This document shows, one piece after another, positions 1 through 10,635 of a DNA stretch of 43,775 nucleotides. A program made the position numbers and the translations under genes. A model generated the notes under the pieces. It made no database searches. It had not been told where the DNA came from and saw nothing but the letters and a program-made list of their open reading frames with translations. The DNA lies in contig BFEA01000481.1 in NCBI GenBank assembly GCA_003427395.1, forward strand, positions 1,153,953 to 1,197,727, read 5' to 3'. Each line of letters begins with the position of its first letter. The stretch's first letter is position 1. The stretch comes from Chara braunii (Eukaryota; Streptophyta; Charophyceae; Charales; Characeae).

Positions 1-6
1 GAAGAA

Positions 7-10
<4 letters not shown>

Positions 11-85
<75 letters not shown>
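11..85. repeat. (AG)n microsatellite
   Basis: An uninterrupted AG dinucleotide run of about 75 bp. The same motif, on either strand, recurs near 3160, 15190, 21190, 22960, 32215 and 43470, so GA/CT microsatellites are a habit of this genome. Confidence 0.97.
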
Positions 86-93
<8 letters not shown>

Positions 94-1080
94 GTGGCGC
101 CACTTTGTCAGAACGCCTCGATCAATCCACCACGCTCCCCGCGCACACAGGGAGAATATCGCTTTGTGAACGCAGAGGGGATGGTAGCGGCCGCCACTGC
201 TTTTGGCCTGTTTCGATTTTGACCACGACAGGCTTCGAATTCAAACCACCACTCTACCCGACGTTGGAAATTCGGGGGACCGGTAGCACAGGTCCATGAG
301 GGCTACCAGTAGCACAGAGTGGAGAACCGGCAGAGTGGTGAATATGAAAAATGGGATGAATTTGCGCTATAAGCTATTTCGCAGCTAGATTTTTTTTAAT
401 TTTTTACAGACCCTCAAATTTTCAAATTTTCAGACTTGTTTACGAGTTCTTCTGAGTGTGAAAAATCTTTGAAATAGGGGTACTTTTCCTGTTGGCCCAC
501 AATTTGTCGTGTGCCAAAAATGGAAAAAGTGACGAATTGGCGCAGCATTGATTTCATGGTCTAAACGATTTTATTTTATTTTGTTGATATTTTTCCTGGA
601 AAGATCACGACCTGGCCTACCCCATATCAAATTTTCAGATCTTTGCTCCAATTATTCTGCGTACGAAAAATCGCCAAAGTTGGCGCTCGAAAATTGCAAG
701 ATTAGACCCGCCTGGGCCTTCCAGTCGGCGCCCCCCCTAAAAACCCGCCCTGACTCACCACAGGGCGTGCGTCCACGCCGTTTCAGATTCGAAATTACAA
801 GGCCCTAATGCCTCGGGAAGCTACAGGTCCTGCACTTCCTTGAACTGCCTGTTTCCCACGAATTGGACCCCCAGCAAATACACCACCCTTCCAACTACCG
901 CACCGTTTGGTGACGGGCTGCGGACAAATAACTTTTGCCTAGGGGTCTGGGCAAACTCTGGGCCGTTGATGAAATCTATCGATGGCAGCCAGGACCGCCC
1001 AAGGTTGAGGCGCATTAACAAAAAAAGGTCACGGTAGGTACTGGTGGTTTTTAACAGAGGCAGGGGGCCTGACAGAGGTG
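86..1080. other. Anonymous intergenic sequence
   Basis: No gene recognised. The A+T-rich part (about 340-700) holds two loosely similar blocks, each with CAAATTTTCAGA followed about 30 bp later by a GAAAAATC motif (near 415-470 and 630-675), so it looks like decayed repeat DNA. The short frames here have no domain character. Confidence 0.5.
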
Positions 1081-1083
1081 GAT

Positions 1084-1155
1084 GGCTCCAGGGAAGGGGG
1101 ACATAACTAATGCGCGAGGTGAACGGCTCCAGGGAAGGGGGACATAACTAATGCG
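1084..1155. repeat. 41-bp tandem duplication
   Basis: A 31-bp block starting GGCTCCAGGGAAGGGGGACA occurs at 1084-1114 and is repeated without a mismatch at 1125-1155, a period of 41 bp. Confidence 0.9.
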
Positions 1156-1237
1156 TATTAGTAGGTCAACCACTTGATGATTTCTTCCCCTCAGTTCCTG
1201 CCCCTACTTGAAGTAGGTCAGGCGACATGCCACTGCT

Positions 1238-1312
1238 TAAACCAGCAGTACAAGGCTGATACATCGGCCACGGGGCATCATCGTTAACGCCCTGCAACTT
1301 CCGCGGGTCGGG
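1238..1312 (-). repeat. Dispersed 75-bp repeat, minus-strand copy (KLQGVND block)
   Basis: The reverse complement aligns without gaps, at roughly 80% identity by eye, to 34849-34923. Both copies can be read in one frame as RKLQGVNDxAPxPMYxPxTxGL-like peptides, so this may be a piece of a transposon protein, but the family is not recognised. On the minus strand the open frame runs on for about 115 codons (1166-1513). Confidence 0.6.
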
Positions 1313-1320
1313 GAAGGCCC

Positions 1321-2700
1321 AGCAGTGCCACGGAAGAAGATGCTGTTGGGCCCAAGGAAAAGGGCAAGTGGGCATGTGTTTCCACATGCACGGCCGCAGT
1401 ATTGGCCAGACAAGGATAAGAAAACAACAACAAATGAAAACACAGAGTGCTAAAAAAGTTTTTGGGGAGGACGTAGGGAGTTGCAGCGCCTTAGCGCTCA
1501 AGACTTGCCACACGCATGCTGAGGCGATCAGGGTTTTGGCAGGTCTGCAGGTTCAGACGCCATACCCCAGTGCGCGCAGCCCGTGGGAGACATGTCATGG
1601 AGCAGTCCGCCTCCCATGGAGGCACGGAGCAACAATGACGGAACTCGTCCAGGAAGTGGCGTGAAGGGTGGTTGTGTGGCGTGAAGGGTAGCGGAGGAGA
1701 ACTCAAGTGACAAACTGAATAGAACATTACGAACAAGGCGCGAGTCAAAGAGCGTGAATATCGCCCTTCTCATGGAACATAATGCACTGGTAGAAGGTGA
1801 AGGAGTGATGAGCCTCTATGGGTTTTGAGCCCAGTTTCAAAGTTTGCAAGTACCCTCGTCTGTGTTGCTGGTGTAGGAGCTCTATCTGGCCTTTGGTCAT
1901 ATGCATCGACGGTTTTGATCATCTAGAGATCAGCGTGGCGATCGACGCTGCGCAGGTAATTCTTCAGCGGATCTACGGGATTCAGTCAGGACTCTTGCTC
2001 TGTGGTTGCCCGGGGTTCTGTACCGACTTTGAGTGGTTTCTAATCAACGGCAGGCAAGTATAGGCGGGCGGCAAGTGGAGGTGAACCAGTGCACGGGCAG
2101 TTGCGGGTCTGGTAGTGTGAGAAGGGAAGGAGATTTTGAATCTTCGATCCTTTAGCACTGCTTGGAACCACCCGAATCTTTGGTCGAGGCCACATCTCAT
2201 TTGGGAAGAACCTTCAACGGCAAACCAAGAGGATTCAATTTGTTAGAACTTTTCAGTCCGTGTGTGAATGATGAACGCAGGAGCTGTCAGCACGTGATCG
2301 CGCTCGGCGGTAAATCCAGGGAGCAAGGAGCGGCTGTTGAATTTCAAGCGGATTCAGAATGGCGAGTGATCGAACCCTGCAGACAACATGGGCCAGATCT
2401 CCATGCGAGCTCTGCAAGAACGAACGTGAGAGGCAGCAACAGCGAGGAACCACCGCCAATTCTTTGGATAGCCAGGAGCTCTGGCAGAATAAGGATACTT
2501 TGAAGAAATGGCGGGATTCCCATGGAGTCGAACATACAGTGCCTGAGCTGTGGGTGTGATTTAAGATAGGTCTGTGTGATAGGGCCATGCCATCGGCCAC
2601 AAAATGGTGATGATGAGGTAATACTATGGAGAGCGAATGATGTCCATCAGAATCTGCAGAATAGACAGGACGATTCTCACAATCCAGGGGACAATAATGA
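1321..2700. other. No recognisable gene
   Basis: Mixed-composition DNA with overlapping short frames on both strands and no domain, splice pattern or repeat that I can support. Confidence 0.4.
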
Positions 2701-2703
2701 CAC

Positions 2704-2704
2704 T

Positions 2705-2735
<31 letters not shown>

Positions 2736-2910
2736 ATGATGATAATGAAGATGTTAATCATGACGACGAAGACAGGTGATATGGGTCATTGGAATCAGAA
2801 GACTGGGGATAGCAAAATGATGGTGAAAATGAATCGTTGGAATCATTGGAATCACCACAAAATGGTGAGCGTGATGATGATGATCATGATGATGATGATG
2901 ATAACAATGA
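2704..2910. repeat. (GCT)n/(GAT)n trinucleotide tracts
   Basis: GCT repeats run into GAT repeats at about 2704-2750. A second imperfect ATG/GAT tract lies at about 2870-2910, joined by GAA/ATGA-rich sequence with repeated GAATC(A/G)TTGGAATCA blocks. The Asp- or Met-rich reading frames here are low-complexity artefacts. Confidence 0.85.
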
Positions 2911-3159
2911 CGAGGATAACAGTGATATGAATCGTTGGAATCAGAAGACGGGATGAAGAAAGGGAAGGATGATAACGCAGGTCCAGGCTGTACAGTCTAT
3001 TGGGATAAGAAGAGAAGTGAAGACAGGGGAACGGAACAACATGAAAGGCGGTGAGCAGGAGGGCAAGTACGACAGTGTTCAAAAAGCTCATAACCATCAC
3101 GGAAGGAGACGGGATTGCAGAATTCCATGGTGCAGAGAAAGAACGCGGACAGAGCGCGG

Positions 3160-3181
3160 AGAGAGAGAGAGAGAGAGAGAT
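3160..3181. repeat. (AG)n microsatellite
   Basis: About 11 AG units after a purine-rich stretch. Confidence 0.9.
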
Positions 3182-3286
3182 CATTGGATATCATAGAACA
3201 GAGAGATCAATGAACCTGCTGTGTCGTCCCAGACCTCCATGAACGTTTTATTGCTAGAATCAAAGGCAGTTGCCAAGAGGATAGGC

Positions 3287-3362
3287 TTGCTCAGGCTATG
3301 TTGTTCATTATCTAGCGGCTAGCCTTGCTCAGGCTATGTTGTTCATTATCTAGGGGCTAGTC
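3287..3362. repeat. 38-bp tandem duplication
   Basis: TTGCTCAGGCTATGTTGTTC plus the next 18 bp is repeated directly (starts 3287 and 3325). A shorter duplication of the CTGTCGAGCT type follows immediately. Confidence 0.88.
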
Positions 3363-3602
3363 TTCAGCTGTCGAGCTTAGTCTTCACTGTCGAGCTGCTT
3401 GCCTTATTGATCCTCAGAACTGGTTGTTACAAGGCTCTGGGTACCAGTGGGTAGCCGGACTAGATGCTATATAACTCGTTTCAGACGCCTTAGGGTGAGG
3501 AGGTCCCATTTTTTACTGACTATCAGGCTGACAACCCTCCTAACTAACAGCAGCCTATCTCGTCCAGCAATCTCCACTACCTACCTTCACAGGCCTACTC
3601 GG

Positions 3603-3715
3603 CCTGCCACCATCTACAGCTGAGCGATTGGAAGCTCTTTCCTATTGTCGAGGCACTCTACCCCCGGCCTGCCACCATCTACAGCTGAGTGATTGGAACC
3701 TCTTTCCAATCCTCG
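3603..3715. repeat. 65-bp direct duplication
   Basis: The block beginning CCTGCCACCATCTACAGCTG starts at 3603 and again at 3668. The copies differ by a few bases (GAGCGATTGGAAGC against GAGTGATTGGAACC). Confidence 0.85.
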
Positions 3716-3879
3716 AACCGAGATGGCCTGGTTCCTACTGGATGCACTTTGTGTTTGCCTGTGAAAGGTAGTGGTGGTATCACCAAACAAAAAACCTGAT
3801 AAAAAAGAAACTGATCCGTCAGCATAGTCAGAGGCCCGCCTCTAACGGCAGTCCTGGAGGAAAACAGCCGTTGGGCTAT

Positions 3880-3986
3880 ACCTTCTTCCGCCGAATACAA
3901 CGTACGGTCATTATAGCTGCATTTGAGCCATCTTTCAGTCTAGATACAGCTATAATGACTGTACATTGTATTCGGGGGAAGACGGT
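3880..3986. repeat. 40-bp inverted repeat (foldback)
   Basis: The arms at 3880-3919 and 3947-3986 are complementary at 36 of 40 positions around a 27-nt spacer. The inner part (TCATTATAGCTG against CAGCTATAATGA) is perfect. This could be a small foldback transposon or a long hairpin RNA such as a young miRNA-type locus. The sequence alone does not decide. Confidence 0.9.
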
Positions 3987-4602
3987 AGGTAAGACCTTGG
4001 CGTTTGCTTTTTGTTTTCGCCTTGTGCTTCTCTTTCACAAATGCATCTGACCGCAATCGTGGCCAGGTCCAGCGTAAGACGCAGTAGCTTGACCTGTGCC
4101 GAACGAAATAATTATTTTATTTTATTTTTTTTCCATTCAAAAGCTATGTTCTCTCAATTTCACCTCACACTACCTACCTACCTACCACTACTAATTGTAG
4201 GCATACGGGGAACCCCGTTGCAGCCAGAACCGTGTTCGCAAGAGAACATGTGCAGGCTGCTCCCGACCTGCAGGTGGGTGGGCGATACCGGCTAGAGGAC
4301 AGCGGGCAGCAAAAATGCCCCCCCCTACGGGTTTCCCATCCCCTCCAGGCTCGGCAGAGCTTGGCGCGCACGACGTATTTCGGCTCGGCATCAATAGCTG
4401 GGCCAATAGCTGGCGATTTAAGAATCCACAACTCAAGAAAACTAAAGAAAAGACAGAAGAAGAAAACGAGAATCCACAACTGTTAATAGTCCTGAGACGG
4501 GCAAAAACAAGCTGGCCACAATCAGCCCCCCACACATGAACGAAAGTGAAGGAGTAGGGAAAAGGGTGACCAGCACCCAACGCAAATATCACAAAAGCCG
4601 GA

Positions 4603-4649
4603 GGGAGCGCTGGGATGCTTTAGCGCTGGGATGCGTTAGCGCTGGGACG
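4603..4649. repeat. AGCGCTGGGATGC short tandem repeat
   Basis: Three consecutive units of about 18 bp built on the AGCGCTGGGA motif. Confidence 0.8.
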
Positions 4650-5076
4650 ACGGAGGGGGACCCGCGTCTGGTAACGGCGTGGGTCCGCCTACGCAGCCCG
4701 AAGGGAAGCGCCCGTCTGTACGGGGAATTAGCGCTAGGGCTTTGGTGTTCTTTTTCGTCAACTTCTAGACCGATGAGAAAGGCAGTTCATATCGAGAGAG
4801 AGGGTGAAGGAGGGGAGGGAGAGAACTAAAGAGATTTTGGCGTGGCAGTCAGGCGGAGGAAAGGTTGGCTGTGGACAGCCAGGGAAGGCAAAGGATGGAT
4901 CGTATGAAGATAAAGGAGGGTAAACATTGGCATGAGGCCGTGAACAAGGGAAGCTATATTTATTGGATGCCTCAGATACTAGGATATATATTATTATTAT
5001 TATTTGTACGTTGCCGGTGTGGATCCTGCTCCCAGGATCGCTGACTTGTAAGGGAGAACTCACGCGGTCGCTGAAC

Positions 5077-7121
5077 ATGTCGTTCGGGTGCCCCGAACCA
5101 AATAAGGATACGTCTGTCACTAACCCGATTACTGGGGAGGGTAAACAACGAATTCGAGATTTACTCTCCAAATGTTTTAAGGAGGGTGTCTTGCCTAATC
5201 AATTAGCCCCCGGAATAGTGGAATCAGGTGACGATTTTGTAAAAGTGACAGTGGACAAAAATGTGTTCAATGTCCAATCCGAATGGCTTTCCGATCATGC
5301 AATTTCCATTTTTTTCAATGAAGAGGCGTCCTCCTTGTCTGTGGATGTCAAAAACCGACTAGTACGGACTTCAAAAATGCATGGGCTTCTGCCAGCGTCC
5401 CGGATGCGCTGCCAATAAGAGGAGCGTTCTGCAACGAAGGCAAAAACCTGGCCACATATGTGGCCTCGGCAAAAACAATAGCTGATTGGATGTTGAGAAA
5501 AGAAAGTGACATAGTGGAATTAGACAACCGGAGACATGTCCTTACTTTTCGTCCTTGGATGGATGTCCAGCAACTCCAAGAATGGAAGAATGCCATGCGC
5601 TTGAAATTCTTTTGGATCAGATGCTTGGACGTTCCGGTGTCAATTCTCGGTCTCTTGAAAGGAGCCGTGATGGATGCTTTTGGCCCAATTCAAAAGGATT
5701 TTCCAGTATATAACGACCCCCTTGAGCCAGATCTGAGGAATGTCAGGTTTGACCTGGCCCCGTCAGCAAAACTGAGGTATAGAAAATGCCTTCAGATCGA
5801 CCTAAAGGAAAAAGGGGTGGTGAAGATCGATGTTATTTGTGCTGACACTGCCTGGTGCCAGAAATGTCGTCGTCACTTCCACAAGGAAACAGATGCCGAC
5901 TGCCCTGCCAATCAGAAACAAAGAAGGGATGAGGAGGACCCGGGCAAGGGCAAAGAGGAGGAGTTGGATAAGCCCGGAGAGGAAGAAGACATGGAGGAGG
6001 AAGACGGTAAAGGGAAAGAAGTAGGAAGGAGGAACGCAGGAATGGAGAAAGGAGGATCATGGGTGGAAGTGGTGAAACGAAGAGGAGCGAAAAGTGAGCG
6101 GAAGCCAGGACAACCTTCTTTGGTGGAGAAGGAATTATTGAGAAGAGAGGAGGAGAGGAAACAGGCTGAGGAAAAGAAAAGGGACGAAGCGAAGAAACGG
6201 AGGGAAGAACAGGCCCGTGAGGAAGAGGAAAGAAGGGAAGAGGTAAGAAAGAGGAAGGAGAAGGAGGAGAGGGAGCGAGAAGAGGTTAAAAGGAGAGAAG
6301 AAGAAGATGCTCGTGGGGAGGAGGATAGAAGGGAAGAGGTAAGAAGGAGGGAGATGGTAGAAAAGGAGGAGGAGAAGGAGAAGGAGAGAGAAGAGGTCAA
6401 AAGGAGAGAAGAGGAAAAGGCCCGGGAGGAGGAGGAAAGAAGGGAAGTGGTAAGAAAGAGGGAGGAGGAGGAGATGGAAAAAGAGAGAGAAGAGGTCATG
6501 CGGAGAGAAGAAGAAAAGGCCCGTGAGGAGGAGGAAAGAAGGGTAGAGGGAAGAAAGAGGGAGGAAGAGGAGAAGGAGGAGAGGGAGAGGGAGAAGAAGG
6601 AAAGGGAAGAGGTTAGGAGGGAAGAGGCAAAGGCTCGAGAGGAGGAGGAAAGAAGGGTAGAGGTAAGAACGAGGGAGGAGGAGGTGGAGGAGGAGAAGGA
6701 GAGGGAAGAGGATAAAAGGTGTGAAGAGGAAAGCGTAGAAATGGCAACAGAGGAAAGAGAGAGGAACGAGGCCGGGAATAAAGAACAGGTGGTTTGCAAG
6801 GAGGAAGAAAAAAAGAGGGAAGAGAAGGAGGAGGAGAAGGAAAGGGAAGAGATAAATTGGGGAGAAGAGGTAAAAGGAAAAATGGGTCCGGAGGAAAGAG
6901 AAAAGGACGAGGACGGGATCAAGGAACACCAGGCTCGAAAAGTTGTGGAGGGCATTGATGTCACCAAAAAGTGGGAAGGAATCCCGCTCAAATTCTCCGG
7001 GGTGTTTCCCGCCACGCCCTTTGTGTTTCACGGGCCGTCCCAGCAGCCTACCGCGCCTAAGAACGTTAAGGTAACCCCCTGCAATTCCCGGCCTCTTCAA
7101 AGAAGGGGAAATAATTTCTGA
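5077..7121 (+). pseudogene. LINE copy 1 ORF1: zinc-knuckle protein with long charged coiled coil, frameshifted
   Basis: This is the ORF1-type RNA-binding protein of a plant LINE. The start is the ATG at 5077 (MSFGCPEP). The frame is open to 5418, but the homologous reading continues in another frame through DFKNAWASASVPDALPI to the long frame ending at 7121, so there is one frameshift at about 5345-5370. The first part resembles the N-terminal nucleic-acid-binding domain of plant LINE ORF1 proteins. It ends in CQKCRRHFHKETDADC (about 5854-5901), a CX2CX4HX6C zinc knuckle whose last spacer is two residues longer than the usual CCHC. From about 5920 to 6950 it is a run of roughly 340 residues made almost only of E, K and R, predicted to be a highly charged coiled coil. 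Long antisense frames over this stretch are composition shadows. The joined product would be about 680 residues. Confidence 0.82.
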
Positions 7122-7919
7122 GAATCTAACAGGGGCAATAACTCCCTGCAAGAAGGCCCGTCTTGGCAACAGCTCAGCTGCAGTCACGATGACTGAACAA
7201 GAGGGGGATTACTTTTTCCCTCCACCGGCAGAGGCTTCATCAACGAAACGGGGCACGTCGTGTCGATCAGCAAGGAAATTTCTCTCACTGGCTGCCCCGA
7301 TGGTCACGCTGGAAAGATCCGATATAGTGAAGGACCGAGCCAAAGAATATTTGGTCCCACTAGTATGCACAGACATCCAGCAAGGGGTGTTAGTGTGCCT
7401 ACAACGATCGGAGACGGACCATTTGAGCTTTACCTGTGTTCACTGTGCCCAAGGCTCCGTCTGAGGCTCAGGCCCTAAGCATAACAAATCAGCATCCGTT
7501 GGGGAATACTGGGATATGCGCTATGGTGTCCCCCCCAAAGATGGGACGTCACCTGATTTCCATGCCTAATCAAGGTGAAGTGCTTCTGCACATTGCCTTT
7601 ATGGGCATGGCATCAGTTGAAAATAATTTTGAACGATGGTGTACGGGGAAATTTTTCTGGTTTCCGATACAGGCTTTTACCACTCCCACGGCGGACGCAC
7701 TTTGAGAAATCCACCTTTTGGGGGACCATACTGCGGCGGTTATCCATGAATGGCTAATTAGGACGGACACACTGTCCATGGTGGCGGGCCAGCAATTTCA
7801 ATCGATGGTAGGTCTCACATGCCTCCCACCAGCCATCCAATCAGTGATAATCGACAACTTTATAGAAAGCCCTCCGGTGGGAGAGACTGAAGAAGCACAA
7901 CCTTCTCATAAATCTCAAA
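7122..7919 (+). other. LINE copy 1 inter-ORF region, decayed coding
   Basis: About 800 bp between the ORF1 stop and the endonuclease start. It holds short overlapping frames in all three phases (7189-7464, 7436-7705, 7718-7939), as if one reading frame had suffered several indels. No domain is recognisable. The last frame overlaps the endonuclease start by about 20 bp, as adjacent LINE ORFs often do. Confidence 0.5.
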
Positions 7920-8655
7920 GTGATGGGGCTCCCCAATAGAATCCGAATAGCCAGCTGGAATGTAAAGGGAATAGGAGAAACCACCCACCGGGATAAACGA
8001 CAGAGAATTCTATCCTGGGTTCATAAGGAATCAGTGCAGATACTTCACCTCCAGGAGACGAAGCTGAACGATGAAAAAGTACAGGAAGCGGCCAACTGGT
8101 GGAATGGCCCTCAGTTTTGGGCCCCCTCAGATGGATCTAGGGGCGGGACAGCGGTCCTGGTACATAAAGACCTAGACTCCGTTATCCTGGACCACTACTC
8201 CGATCCTACAGGGAGACTGGTATGGATAAAACTGACAATTGATGACGAGGACTGGGCGGTAATGTCCCTGTAGCAAGAACGGAATTTTTTGCTTCGCTGC
8301 CGGCTTCCATTCCGGATACAGAAAACCTGGTATTTCTGGGGGACTGGAATACCATCCTTAACCCAGACCAAAGTTTGGACTCCCCAAAACTTTCCCCCCT
8401 TATAACAGACTCCACGTTACTTTTAGGCTTTCTAGAATCACAGAGTTTAGCAGACCCCTATAGATCTCTCAACCCGGAATTGAATGGATATACCTGGCAC
8501 GGCCCCAGACCAAATCCACGCGCTCCAATACCAAGAAGAAGGTTGGATTTTATTGTGGCCAGGGGGACAGTGTGGGACAGATGTTATGCCTCAGAATATT
8601 TTATATCATACCTACTGATCACTATCCAATCTTCATAGATGTGATCACCAAAGAT
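7920..8655 (+). pseudogene. LINE copy 1 ORF2, AP-type endonuclease domain, frameshifted
   Basis: This domain would nick target DNA to prime reverse transcription. The reading starts at MGLPNRIRIASWNVKG (7926 on) and shows the exonuclease-endonuclease-phosphatase motifs in order: SWNVKG, LQETK, GGTAVLVH, FLGDWN, RRRLDFIVARG and DHYPI. The frame is broken twice. Near 8260 the reading moves from the frame ending at 8273 to the one with ARTEFFASLPASI. Near 8600-8620 it moves from the frame ending at 8638 to the one carrying TDHYPIFIDV. Apart from these indels all the signature residues I can check are present, so the domain was intact fairly recently. Confidence 0.88.
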
Positions 8656-10634
8656 CTGGTAGCCAATGAAAGACCCCCATTCAGATTGAATGTCAACCTT
8701 TTGAAGGATAAAGGAATACCAAGTTGGACTTCGGATCAGATGGTTATATGGGAGGGCGCCAAGGATCTGTTTTTAAATGAAGAAACCTGGGCAGATGTCG
8801 GCATACAGATCATCCGAGCGGCCTTGATAGAATTCTCCCGGATGAAGGCAGCTCATAGAAATTGGAAAGAACTTCAACTCCGGAGGTTAGTAGGAAAGGC
8901 AGAAGCGGAAATGGGAACAGACCCATTTACTGATTTTTATTGGACAGAGAGACGGAAAAAGGCATTAATACAGTTGGAACAAGTAGAGGCACAGAGGCAA
9001 GCGGAACGGTTAGATTGGCTCAAGCTTCGGGGAATAATAGGCTACGATAAAATGACCAAGTTAACCTTCCGCTCCCTCATCATCAGGCAAACCAAACCCT
9101 TGCTAAGGGAACTATCTCACCCATTCTCCTTAATCAAGCCTGTGACTATTCGGCGCCCGTTTGATAGTTTTGATACAGATTTATCGGAGGAATCGGATTT
9201 TTGGAATAGATCCCGGGTCATTATTCGGGGGTCGGTCAAAAAGGAACTTGATGCTCCCCTGACGGAACAGGAACTAGGGAGGGCAGCAAAGCAGATGGCA
9301 CGTGGTAAATGTCCCGGAGTGGATGGCTTACCTATTGAATTATTTCTAAGTGCCTGGGAGGCCTTCGCCCCATTCATGTGCCATATCTTTAATAATGTGC
9401 AAAGTACCGGGTCTCTCCCCAGGGGTTTTTTAAGAGGGATGATCTCCTTGTTGTACAAAAAGGGGGATAAAAGGGACGTCAGAAACTATAGGCCAATTTC
9501 AGTTCTGAATGTGGCCTACAAAATTCTGGCGAAAGCACTGGCCCTCCGATTAGCAGATGTCTTACCCGATCTGGTGGGATGGGAACAGGGTGCTTTTGCT
9601 GAAGGGAGATCCATCTTTGAAAATATCCTCACTGTGGTTCAGGCCCTGGAGATCATAGGTAAGGAGAACAGGGAGGTAGCGGTGTTGAGAAAGCCTACGA
9701 TAAGGTGGGCTGGGCCTTCGTGTCCACGACATTGCTTAGAATGGGCTTTGGTAAGGGCTTTTGCACATGGGTTAAGGCCATGTATTCTCAGGCCGTGTCT
9801 GTGGTTGTTGTAAACGGCAGACTGTCAGAGGAATTTCAGTTGTCTCGTTCCCTCCGGCAGGGGTGCCCCCTGGCCCCGCTTCTGTTTGTGCTCCAACTGG
9901 AAACACTTTCAGATAATATAAGATACAATCCTAGGATTACGGGCCTCTCCCTCTCCCCCTCATTGGAATGGAAGGGGGGAGCCCTTGCTGATGATTTAAC
10001 AGTAGCATGTGAGAATAACGTAGGGACATTGACTGAGCTTAAAAGTGTGATAGATTGTTATTGTGTACTATCTGAGGCATCTATAAATTGGCAAAAATCC
10101 GTATACTTTTTACCCACGGCCTTCCACTTGAAGGTCAATTGGGGCCTACGACAGATCCCAATGGAAAACTCTGAACGATTTTTGGGGGTTCAGGTTTCTT
10201 TGTCCAACTGTTCCAAGTCCCAGGATCAATTGTTGGTGGACAGGGTATCACCGCGTATTGGCCATTGGCAACGCAACCACAAACTTTCTTTATTTGGGCG
10301 GGCTCTGACAGTGTCTGCATCGGGGCTTTCGATATTATGGTTTCCCCTTTCAATAGTGAAACTGGGTGATGAAGCCTATTCTCAGATCAAGAGGTGCGCC
10401 GCCAAGTATATTTGGAAACCGGGGGCAGAGGAGGGGGAGGGCTTTCTCCCTGAAGTGGCTCGGGAGACAATTGCGCTACCTCATAAACAAGGGGGTTTGG
10501 GAGTCCTAGATCCTCGACATCAAAACGTTGCATTACTGGCCAAACGGCCAGTTAAGGCCATGTTTGACAATCCCTCAAAGCTCTGGATTCGTTTGGCGGA
10601 ATTATATCCTAGGAAAGGAGTGAGGCTTCCATGA
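8656..10634 (+). pseudogene. LINE copy 1 ORF2, reverse transcriptase domain, catalytic Asp lost
   Basis: This is a non-LTR reverse transcriptase. Visible landmarks are KCPGVDGLPIELF, ISLLYKKGDKRDVRNYRPIS, YKILAKALALRL, GAFAEGRSIFENIL, the GCPLAPLLFVLQLE block and ALADDLTVACEN. The first frame ends at 9813 and the homologous reading resumes in the frame 9705-10634. The switch falls inside motif A. REVAVL is followed directly by EKAYDKVGW, so the usual LLD(F)-type residues, including the first catalytic aspartate, are deleted by an indel of about 8 bp near 9685. The second catalytic motif reads LADD, where F/YADD is usual. GGLGVLDPRHQNVALLAK follows, as in LINE copy 2 (GGLGIIDP). Another frameshift near 10610-10620 separates it from the C-terminal part. 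Confidence 0.9.
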
Positions 10635-10635
10635 G

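Noticed and set aside
5912-7187. Long antisense open frames opposite LINE ORF1
   Set aside because: They are Ser/Leu/Phe-rich shadows of the E/K/R-coding repeat on the + strand, with no motif.
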